11,383 nt of DNA from Lachnospiraceae bacterium (lineage in GTDB: Bacteria; Bacillota; Clostridia; Lachnospirales; Lachnospiraceae), in NCBI GenBank assembly GCA_017651385.1, contig JAGCCY010000224.1:1-11383 (forward strand). The letters run 5' to 3'. The position numbers and the translations under genes were made by a program. Each line of letters begins with the position of its first letter. The stretch's first letter is position 1. Below the pieces are notes generated by a model. It was given only the letters and a program-made list of their open reading frames with translations, was not told the origin of the DNA and made no database searches. Positions 5,647-11,383 of this stretch are shown here, piece by piece.

Positions 5647-6917
5647 CAGAAGAAAAAGACTTAAGAGCAATACTGGTAGCCGTCGACAGCGGAAGTTTTA
5701 ATTTTGAATACATGCTCGATGAGATGAAAAGACTTATCAAAGCATGTGAAATGGAAGTCTGCGGAGTTTTGATACAGACTCTTGCAAATCCAAATCCCGC
5801 AACATATATAGGAAGCGGCAAGGTATATGAGTTAAAAGAACAGGCCCGTATACTTTCGGCAAATTATTGCATCATCGCCGACAATCTGTCGCCGGCACAG
5901 TTAAAAAACCTGACAGATACGGTCGATACGGCCGTTCTTGACCGAACCGGTCTGATCCTTGAGATCTTTGCAAGAAGGGCCAAGACCCGTGAGGCACGGC
6001 TTCAGGTCGAAGCGGCAAATTTAAATTACCTTCTCCCAAGGCTGGTCGGCATGCGTACAAGCTTAGGCCGTCAGGCGGGGGCAACCGGTTCTTTAAGTAA
6101 CAAAGGCCGTGGCGAGACACAGCTTGAGCTTGACCGCCGCCACATAGAAAGACGTCTTACGGAAGTAAGACGCGAGCTTAATTCGATCGACCATGACAGG
6201 GAAGTGCAAAGAGCTCTCCGCACCAAAAACGATATTCCGATGGTCGCACTTGTAGGCTACACCAATGCCGGCAAATCAACCCTCATGAACAGGCTTTTAA
6301 CTCTTAATAAGACCGAAGAAGAAAAACTGGTCTTTGAAAAAGATATGTTGTTTGCGACTCTGGATACTACGGTAAGGCGGATTGACTGTGATGATAAAAA
6401 AAGTTTTCTTTTATCCGATACGGTCGGTTTTGTAAGCGATCTTCCCCACGGACTGGTAAAAGCATTCCGCTCTACACTTTCCGAAGCACGCAATGCCGAT
6501 CTGCTTTTGGTGGTCCTCGACTCCTCAGACGATTATGTCAGAGAACAGCTTGAAGTGACCGAAGATACGTTAAAAGAAATTGACTGTACCGGTATTCCCA
6601 GAATATATGTATATAATAAATGTGATAAGCTTCCTGCTGTACCGGCACCCGGAGAACACAGCAAAGACAGGATATACATATCTGCGAAAAGCGGCAAGAA
6701 CATCGATGCATTAACGGATCTTATCAAGGACGAGCTCTACAAAGAAAACGAGATCATAGAAGCTACGATCCCATTTGACAAAGGAGCATTATTAAATCTC
6801 ATAAATGAAACGGCCACGGTCCTTGAGACCGACTATTCCGAAAAAGGTACCTTCATAAAAGCGGAAGTGACCAAACGTCTTAAAGGAAAACTTATCTCCG
6901 AAGGCATAAACCTTTAG
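5643..6917 (+). CDS. hflX: Ribosome-splitting GTPase HflX
   Basis: 424 residues from ATG 5643. The frame is open further upstream inside malQ, but only this start gives the normal HflX N terminus. It overlaps the malQ stop as ATGA with only a weak ribosome binding site (AGAAG), so translation is probably coupled to malQ. Domain order: N-terminal HflX domain (about 20-110), coiled and glycine-containing linker (about 115-180, with KGRGETQLELDRR), then a TRAFAC-class GTPase domain with G1 GYTNAGKST (205-213), G2 FATLDTT (237-243), G3 DTVGF (259-263), G4 NKCD (325-328) and G5 SAKSG (347-351). All G motifs are intact. In known members, HflX binds the 50S subunit, splits stalled or hibernating 70S ribosomes under stress, and may help with antibiotic tolerance. 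An operon with malQ is not the usual partner (often hfq in proteobacteria). Confidence 0.95.
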   Translation: MTEEKDLRAILVAVDSGSFNFEYMLDEMKRLIKACEMEVCGVLIQTLANPNPATYIGSGKVYELKEQARILSANYCIIADNLSPAQLKNLTDTVDTAVLDRTGLILEIFARRAKTREARLQVEAANLNYLLPRLVGMRTSLGRQAGATGSLSNKGRGETQLELDRRHIERRLTEVRRELNSIDHDREVQRALRTKNDIPMVALVGYTNAGKSTLMNRLLTLNKTEEEKLVFEKDMLFATLDTTVRRIDCDDKKSFLLSDTVGFVSDLPHGLVKAFRSTLSEARNADLLLVVLDSSDDYVREQLEVTEDTLKEIDCTGIPRIYVYNKCDKLPAVPAPGEHSKDRIYISAKSGKNIDALTDLIKDELYKENEIIEATIPFDKGALLNLINETATVLETDYSEKGTFIKAEVTKRLKGKLISEGINL

Positions 6918-6925
6918 TTGTCAAA

Positions 6926-6968
6926 ACGCCGCCCACAGGCTTAAAAGCCCGGGGCGGCATTTATTTTT
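6926..6968 (+). terminator. Terminator shared by convergent hflX and luxS
   Basis: GCCGCCC (6928-6934) pairs with GGGCGGC (6952-6958), with an inner GGCT/AGCC stem (6938-6949), followed on the plus strand by ATTTATTTTT. On the minus strand a shorter U tract (complement of AAAA at 6923-6926) follows the same stem, so it may also stop luxS transcription, whose stop codon is only a few bases away. Confidence 0.85.
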
Positions 6969-6973
6969 CCTGT

Positions 6974-7507
6974 TTATGAATCGAAGAAGGTCATGCCCTT
7001 TTCCGTGGTGATACGTTCTGCAGTGGGATATGCAAAGCATGGTCTGTTCTTTATGCAGTCAAGGAAGAGTCTTGCTTCATAGCGCGCCATGTTCAGATCG
7101 TGAAGAATGTAGTTGCCGCAGTTTTCGGGAGTTGCTCCCGGAACAACATCATCATATTCTGCCATATGCTCAAAGGCGCGGACCATTAAAGGATGGATCT
7201 CTTCGGGAGCAGGATGACCTTTTACGATCAGGTAACAGCCTGTAAGACAGCCCATGGGGCCCCAGTATATGATCCTGTCTTTCCATTCATCATCGTTACG
7301 TAAGAATGTTGCGACCACATGCTCAATGGTATGCATTGCGTTCGGATGGATCGCAGGCTCTGCATTGGGTTTTTTCATACGGATGTCAAAGGTTGTCGCA
7401 AATTCACTTCCGAGAGTATCGAGACGTGATTCATATATGCCGGGCACTATCCTTGTGTGGTCTACCTGAAAGCTCGGTATCATTTCGGGTTTTTTATCTG
7501 TATTCAT
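6974..7507 (-). CDS. luxS: S-ribosylhomocysteine lyase
   Basis: 177 residues. LuxS cleaves S-ribosylhomocysteine to homocysteine and DPD, the precursor of autoinducer-2, within the cytoplasmic activated-methyl cycle. Visible landmarks: VDHTRI near the N terminus, the metal-binding and catalytic HTIEH (His59, Glu62, His63), PMGCLTG with Cys87, and ENCGNY with Cys130 as third metal ligand, corresponding to His54, Glu57, His58, Cys84 and Cys126 of Bacillus subtilis LuxS. All are intact, so it should be active. It is somewhat longer than B. subtilis LuxS, with a C-terminal extension of about 15-20 residues. Start ATG 7507 has GGAGG at 7516-7520, eight bases upstream. It is a single-gene unit with its own promoter and a terminator on each side; no other methyl-cycle gene (such as mtn/pfs) is adjacent. 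No SAM-type riboswitch fits in its leader of about 35 bases. Confidence 0.96.
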   Translation of the reverse strand: MNTDKKPEMIPSFQVDHTRIVPGIYESRLDTLGSEFATTFDIRMKKPNAEPAIHPNAMHTIEHVVATFLRNDDEWKDRIIYWGPMGCLTGCYLIVKGHPAPEEIHPLMVRAFEHMAEYDDVVPGATPENCGNYILHDLNMARYEARLFLDCIKNRPCFAYPTAERITTEKGMTFFDS

Positions 7508-7546
7508 AAGTATAACCTCCGATTTTTATTCGTATAGACAAGATTC

Positions 7547-7575
7547 AGTGTACATAAAGAATTATTGCCTGTCAA
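7547..7575 (-). promoter_or_regulatory. Promoter of luxS
   Basis: Minus strand: consensus -35 TTGACA (7570-7575), 17-base spacer, -10 TACACT (7547-7552, four of six consensus positions). Transcription would start near 7540. Confidence 0.65.
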
Positions 7576-7600
7576 ACGAACTGCTATAATTTTTTTCTAT

Positions 7601-7630
7601 AAAAAACTGCCCCGCATCGCATGCGGGGCA
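7601..7630 (-). terminator. Terminator of the solute-binding lipoprotein gene
   Basis: TGCCCCGCAT and ATGCGGGGCA (7608-7617 and 7621-7630) form a perfect 10-pair stem with a CGC loop. On the minus strand it is followed by a U tract (complement of the A run 7601-7606). It starts about 17 bases after the stop codon at 7648 and insulates luxS from the upstream gene. Confidence 0.88.
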
Positions 7631-7647
7631 ATCTTTTGTATAAACTT

Positions 7648-9861
7648 TTAATTATGTTCCGCGAGGTATAAAGATACGCGGTTTTGAATGATTCCTGCCA
7701 CTTCTTTGGGATCCTTACCTCCCTTAAATACCGAGCCGGCTTCTTCTGTTATGATATTTATTATATCATCGTTATATTCACCGGGGAGTTCAACCTTGTC
7801 AATGATCCCTTTGACGAGTTCTATATCCGAATCTCTTATCGGACCGTACTCGATCATGGTGCTGCCGGTAGAAATACCACCACCGCCGCCTTGTTCCTGC
7901 ATTGACTTTGCCACAATATCAAAACTTGCTTTTCTTATCGGGAAACCGTCCATATGATAGTTTCCGTTCTGATAGGATTCAAGCATGAGATTTTTCAAAA
8001 ATGACCATGCCTCTTCCTGATTTTTGGAAGTTTTCGGGATCGAATAACCGCTGTTGAAGCCTATTAAATGTCCCGAGCCTTTATCTGTCGGATATCCGGT
8101 AAACTTGACATTTCCGTCCATAAGCTTTTCGTATACCTGAATTTCTTCAAACCTTGCAAGTGACATCGGCACGACCACAAGTTTTTCATCCTGTATCTCT
8201 TTAAATTCATCGTAGTCCATATCGAAATCAAACTCTCCCGATTTAAACTCCGAAGCAAATTTAAGAAGCTTTACAAACTCTTCGTTGTCAAAATCGCAAG
8301 TTCCGTTTTCCATATCCAAAAATTGGGGATAAGCGTTTAAAAACACCGGCAACACCATTTCGGCAGTAACGGGACCCATGAAATTTTTACCGACTTTTTC
8401 TTTTATTGCTATAAGATCATCCATCGTGATCTTATCAGACTGAACATATTTTCCGTTTACCAGCATTGTCTGGATATCGAAGTTTGGTGAAAGCGAATAG
8501 ATGTGGCCGTTTGTACGCATGGCCTTCATAACGCTTTCATAATAATCATCCAAATTTATTTCGGGATCCTTCTCAATATAGTCGTCAAGGGCTATATAAT
8601 TTGTATCATTTACAGCAAGACTGCTTAACTCACGACTGTCCACAATATCCACTTTCCCCGCAAGGATATCGTTTTTCATGGCATCTGCGATTGCTTCCCA
8701 TTCATAAGTATCACTGTAATTGACCATCTTGACTCTGACATCTGTCTGCGAACGGTTATAGCTTCTTACGAATTCTTCAATAGCATAGTCGCCGTAATAC
8801 GAAGCCATTATAAGGGTCTTTCGGCTTCCGTCGTCTACTTCTTTTTTCAGGATGTCAATAGCAATACTTTCTTCTCCCGTTTCGCTGTAATTAACATGTA
8901 TGATCCTTAAACCTTCGTCACCGTTATCATTGATAATGCATGTATTGGGACAACGCATATCCGCATCCGCCCATTCAAGGATCCTTTCCGAAGTCTGTGT
9001 GTCTAAATTATATTCATACAAAAATGAGTCATTGATCACATAATATACATTGTCTTTTTTGTGTATCCACGGATTATAACTCTCCGGGGCATCCTTTAAT
9101 TCCTCCGTAAGTTTTCCCGTATTTACATCAATGATCTGTGAAACATTCCCTTTTCGTCCGAAATAGCCGCTTGCAACGATCCTTCCGTCTTCAAGTTCAA
9201 CCATGGAACTGGTAAAACCGTCTACCGAAACCTTATTCTTAAGATTTCCTTCCTGATCCAGAATATATATTTTGGAATCATCGGAAACCAATATGTTGCC
9301 GGCTTTATCCCGTACAAAACATCCCACATAATCGCTGTCACCTTTTATGGCTTTGGAAACATCGATCTCATTTAACACATTTCCCGATCCGTCGGTCTTT
9401 CGAATGATGTATGAGGACTCATTCTTTTTTTCGTCATAAGAGGATATCAAAAAAATAAATCCGTTTTCATCTTCGTACCAGCTTTGAATGTAATCGGATT
9501 CATTGACACATCCTTCAAGTGAAAGAACCGTCTTTATCGAACCTCCTGAAATATTCTGCTCACCTACATAAGAACTCGATTTGTCGTTTTTTTCATCATA
9601 TTCATGATAAATAAACCTGAGTATATCTCCGTCAAGCTTGATATCGCCGCTTATATAAGTGTTCTTGGGCATCGGAATGGCATTTTCTTTTACCGTCCAC
9701 ATAAATCCGTCGTTTTCCATGATCGCGCTCTGATCGTTACCACCCTGACCGTTAGCCCCCTGGCCGTTACCGCCTTTTCCGCTCTTTCCGCAGGCTCCCA
9801 GAGTCAGAAGAAGAACACCGGCCATTACCGCGGATAAAACTTTTACCATTTTCTTTTTCAT
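7648..9861 (-). CDS. Lipoprotein: propeller-like region fused to a family-1 extracellular solute-binding domain
   Basis: 737 residues. The N terminus is a lipoprotein signal: KKKMVK, a hydrophobic stretch, and lipobox LGAC with Cys24 as the lipidated residue. A Gly/Asn linker with three GGNGQ-like repeats (30-44) follows. Residues about 50-335 contain recurring short beta-strand units of the YVxxxFVRDKAGNILVSD / ILDQEGN type, suggesting a beta-propeller sensor or binding module. Residues about 346-737 look like an ABC transporter family-1 sugar-binding protein (LIMASYYGDYAIEEFVRSYN, VDIVDS, YSLSPNFDIQTMLVNGKY, GFNSGYSIPKTSKNQEEAWSFLKNLM). Ordinary members are about 400-450 residues, so this is a fused form. 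No permease or ATPase gene is adjacent, so the transported ligand is unknown; it could be a receptor rather than a transporter part. A Gly run sits at 658-662. Start ATG 9861 has AAGGGAG at 9869-9875, seven bases upstream. Confidence 0.85.
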   Translation of the reverse strand: MKKKMVKVLSAVMAGVLLLTLGACGKSGKGGNGQGANGQGGNDQSAIMENDGFMWTVKENAIPMPKNTYISGDIKLDGDILRFIYHEYDEKNDKSSSYVGEQNISGGSIKTVLSLEGCVNESDYIQSWYEDENGFIFLISSYDEKKNESSYIIRKTDGSGNVLNEIDVSKAIKGDSDYVGCFVRDKAGNILVSDDSKIYILDQEGNLKNKVSVDGFTSSMVELEDGRIVASGYFGRKGNVSQIIDVNTGKLTEELKDAPESYNPWIHKKDNVYYVINDSFLYEYNLDTQTSERILEWADADMRCPNTCIINDNGDEGLRIIHVNYSETGEESIAIDILKKEVDDGSRKTLIMASYYGDYAIEEFVRSYNRSQTDVRVKMVNYSDTYEWEAIADAMKNDILAGKVDIVDSRELSSLAVNDTNYIALDDYIEKDPEINLDDYYESVMKAMRTNGHIYSLSPNFDIQTMLVNGKYVQSDKITMDDLIAIKEKVGKNFMGPVTAEMVLPVFLNAYPQFLDMENGTCDFDNEEFVKLLKFASEFKSGEFDFDMDYDEFKEIQDEKLVVVPMSLARFEEIQVYEKLMDGNVKFTGYPTDKGSGHLIGFNSGYSIPKTSKNQEEAWSFLKNLMLESYQNGNYHMDGFPIRKASFDIVAKSMQEQGGGGGISTGSTMIEYGPIRDSDIELVKGIIDKVELPGEYNDDIINIITEEAGSVFKGGKDPKEVAGIIQNRVSLYLAEHN
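9730..9774 (-). repeat. Three tandem 15-base units coding a Gly/Asn/Gln linker
   Basis: Units at 9730-9744, 9745-9759 and 9760-9774 share the pattern CTGnnCGTTAnCnCC on the plus strand and encode GGNDQ, GANGQ and GGNGQ. Because the unit is 15 bases, copy-number change keeps the frame and would only lengthen or shorten the linker after the lipid anchor. Confidence 0.75.
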
Positions 9862-9903
9862 TTTAAAACTCCCTTAAAACATTTTATTCTAAACACAAGA
9901 ATC

Positions 9904-9932
9904 ATCTTACTAGGTAAAAGTTAAAAAAACAA
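9904..9932 (-). promoter_or_regulatory. Weak candidate promoter of the lipoprotein gene
   Basis: Minus strand: TTGTTT (9927-9932), 17-base spacer, TAAGAT (9904-9909). The match is modest and the -35 overlaps the U tract of the radA terminator. TAGAAT at 9886-9891 is another possible -10 but has no acceptable -35. Confidence 0.3.
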
Positions 9933-9966
9933 AGGCAAACCAATGAATAATCATTTAGTTTGCCTT
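9923..9966 (-). terminator. Terminator of radA
   Basis: On the minus strand AAGGCAAAC pairs with GTTTGCCTT (9958-9966 and 9932-9940), with an inner AATGA/TCATT stem (9942-9955). A long U tract follows (complement of the A run at 9923-9929). It starts 40 bases after the radA stop codon. Confidence 0.85.
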
Positions 9967-10005
9967 AAGAATTTATGAAGATAACTATGGAAACCCAAAA
10001 ACCGC

Positions 10006-11364
10006 TTAAAAATAGTTTTTGGCTTCATTTATGCTCTTTACAAAAACCAGTTCAATACCGGTTATCTTTAAAAGAGAATCAGTCTTATTGGCATAAGGAA
10101 GCACACAGGTTTTAAAACCGAGTTTCTTTGCTTCCTTGATACGCTGTTCGGCAAGGCTTACGGCCCTTATCTCTCCGCTTAAGCCTACTTCCCCGAAAAT
10201 AACGGTCTTTTCGTCTATCGGCTTATTCTTAAAAGAAGATATGATGGCTGCAACGGTTGCGAGGTCTGTTGCGGGCTCGTTTATCCTGATCCCGCCAGCG
10301 ATATTGATATAGGCATCCTGATCGCCGATCGTAAGGCCGCCGCGCTTCTCGATCACTGCCATCAAAAGATTTACACGGTTATAATCCATTCCTGTAGCCT
10401 GACGCCTCGGCAGCCCGAACGCACTTTTACATACAAGTGCCTGTATCTCGACCATTATGGGTCTTGTGCCTTCCATTGCACAGGTCACTACAGAACCCGA
10501 CGCATCCTCGGCACGGCCGCTTAACATGAATTCGCTGGGATTGGGCACTTCTTTAAGGCCCTCTTCCCTCATTTCGAAAACGCCTATCTCATCCGTGGAA
10601 CCAAACCTGTTCTTTACACCGCGGAGAACTCTGTAGCTTGCATGTCTGTCACCTTCAAAATAAAGAACGGTGTCTACCATGTGCTCAAGAACTTTCGGTC
10701 CTGCCACGGCACCCTCTTTTGTAACGTGACCGACTATAAATATCGATATCTCATTTGCTTTCGCGATCTGAAGAAGAAGCGATGTCGCCTCTCTGACCTG
10801 AGATACGCTGCCCGGAGCCGCGCTCACATCTCCCCTGTACATTGTCTGAATGGAGTCAATGACCACAACATCGGGTTTTATTTCAAGGATCGAGGTCTCT
10901 ATGTCGTCAAGATCGGTCTCACATAAAAGAAGCATATCCTTATAATCGCTTCCAAGCCTGTCGGCACGCATCTTGATCTGTCGAAGAGACTCTTCGCCCG
11001 ATACGTAAAGCACCTTCTTATCACTTAAAGAAAGGTTTCTTGTAACCTGTAATAAAAGTGTGGACTTGCCGATGCCCGGATCTCCTCCGATAAGCACGAG
11101 CGAACCCTTTACGATACCCCCGCCAAGCACACGGTCAAGTTCGGGTAAGCCTGTCGAGAAACGCTCAGCTTCATCGGCAGATACCTCTTTTAAAAGCACA
11201 GGCTTATTGTTCGTGACACTTATTCTTTTGCCCCCTGCCTTATCACTCCTTACAGGCTCTTCTGTAAAGGTGTTCCAGTCCCTGCAGCCGGGGCACTGCC
11301 CCATCCATTTGGACGACTCGTAGCCGCAGGATGTACAATAAAATACCGTTTTACTTTTTGGCAT
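10006..11364 (-). CDS. radA: DNA repair protein RadA (Sms)
   Basis: 452 residues, the family's usual length. RadA is a RecA-related hexameric motor that promotes branch migration and helicase-like unwinding at recombination intermediates. Domains: C4 zinc finger at the N terminus (Cys10, Cys13, Cys24, Cys27 in CTSCGYESSKWMGQCPGC), RecA-like ATPase with Walker A GGDPGIGKST (93-102) and Walker B-like VVVIDS (166-171), the RadA-specific KNRFG motif (251-255), and a C-terminal Lon-protease-like domain (about 340-452, with FGEVGLSGEIR) that serves as scaffold and lacks protease function in known members. All key residues are present. Start ATG 11364 has AAGGA at 11373-11377, eight bases upstream, inside the tail of the preceding gene. 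No promoter lies in the window upstream, so it is probably cotranscribed with that gene. Confidence 0.97.
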   Translation of the reverse strand: MPKSKTVFYCTSCGYESSKWMGQCPGCRDWNTFTEEPVRSDKAGGKRISVTNNKPVLLKEVSADEAERFSTGLPELDRVLGGGIVKGSLVLIGGDPGIGKSTLLLQVTRNLSLSDKKVLYVSGEESLRQIKMRADRLGSDYKDMLLLCETDLDDIETSILEIKPDVVVIDSIQTMYRGDVSAAPGSVSQVREATSLLLQIAKANEISIFIVGHVTKEGAVAGPKVLEHMVDTVLYFEGDRHASYRVLRGVKNRFGSTDEIGVFEMREEGLKEVPNPSEFMLSGRAEDASGSVVTCAMEGTRPIMVEIQALVCKSAFGLPRRQATGMDYNRVNLLMAVIEKRGGLTIGDQDAYINIAGGIRINEPATDLATVAAIISSFKNKPIDEKTVIFGEVGLSGEIRAVSLAEQRIKEAKKLGFKTCVLPYANKTDSLLKITGIELVFVKSINEAKNYF

Positions 11365-11383
11365 CTTTCTTTTCCTTCTTAAC
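11351..11383 (-). CDS. 3' end of an upstream gene overlapping radA (possibly clpC)
   Basis: On the minus strand a frame open from the right window edge reads V K K E K K D A K K and stops with TAA at 11353-11351. It overlaps the first 14 bases of radA in another frame. A Lys-rich end is plausible for ClpC-type ATPases, and clpC directly precedes radA in many Bacillota; that is the only basis for naming it. With ten residues visible, it could also be chance or another gene. Confidence 0.4.
   Translation of the reverse strand, partial: VKKEKKDAKK

Noticed and set aside
7030..7509. Overlapping plus-strand open frames across luxS
   Set aside because: They are antisense to luxS, whose catalytic residues are all intact, and carry no start signals of their own.
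7508..7600. A riboswitch in the luxS leader
   Set aside because: The leader from the predicted start to ATG is only about 35 bases, too short for a SAM or SAH aptamer with a control element.
10642..10926. A 94-codon plus-strand frame inside radA
   Set aside because: It is antisense to the conserved RadA core and has no independent support.

Overview
The window looks like chromosomal DNA from a member of Lachnospiraceae (Bacillota, Clostridia), perhaps close to Butyrivibrio or Pseudobutyrivibrio. This rests on protein style (clostridial-type LuxS, HflX, RadA and MalQ), strong GGAGG ribosome binding sites, sigma-A promoters of Gram-positive type, a tRNA gene without an encoded CCA end, and a moderate-to-low G+C content with AT-rich spacers. 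The genus is an inference. I see no insertion sequence, phage gene, CRISPR array or other mobile element. All gaps between genes are shorter than about 300 bases, apart from the stretch between the first gene and lacI, which holds a tRNA gene and several hairpins.

Layout, left to right. Positions 1-211: a divergent promoter region. The first six codons of a minus-strand gene leave the window on the left, and a plus-strand promoter drives the first full gene. Positions 212-2491 (+): a 759-residue cytoplasmic protein with an N-terminal cyclic-nucleotide-binding-like fold and about 630 residues I cannot assign. Positions 2492-2740: a convergent spacer with three consecutive hairpins. Positions 2740-2810 (-): tRNA-Trp with its own extended -10 promoter and terminator. 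Positions 2919-3941 (-): a LacI-family repressor. Positions 3942-4158: a divergent control region with a palindrome exactly filling most of the lacI promoter spacer and a second LacI-like inverted repeat. Positions 4159-5646 (+): malQ (GH77 4-alpha-glucanotransferase) from a TTG start. Positions 5643-6917 (+): hflX, overlapping malQ by ATGA. A terminator at 6926-6968 separates it from convergent luxS (6974-7507, -). A second terminator at 7601-7630 follows an orphan lipoprotein (7648-9861, -) combining a propeller-like region with a family-1 solute-binding domain. Then radA (10006-11364, -), whose start overlaps the probable tail of an upstream gene, possibly clpC.

How they fit together: lacI and malQ form a divergent regulator/target pair, suggesting sugar-responsive control of maltodextrin metabolism; hflX (ribosome rescue and splitting GTPase) is translationally coupled behind malQ. 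luxS, radA and the lipoprotein are separate transcription units.

The most notable observation is that this MalQ has Asn (residue 294, codon AAC at 5038-5040) where GH77 enzymes have the catalytic Asp nucleophile, while the acid/base Glu341 and the stabilising Asp396 are kept. The LacI protein also has an atypical, shortened hinge region, and its best candidate operator has a centre (AAA) without the usual CpG. I did not find a clear-cut new defence or mobile system; the best candidates for undescribed biology are the altered MalQ with its regulator and the large CNB-like protein.
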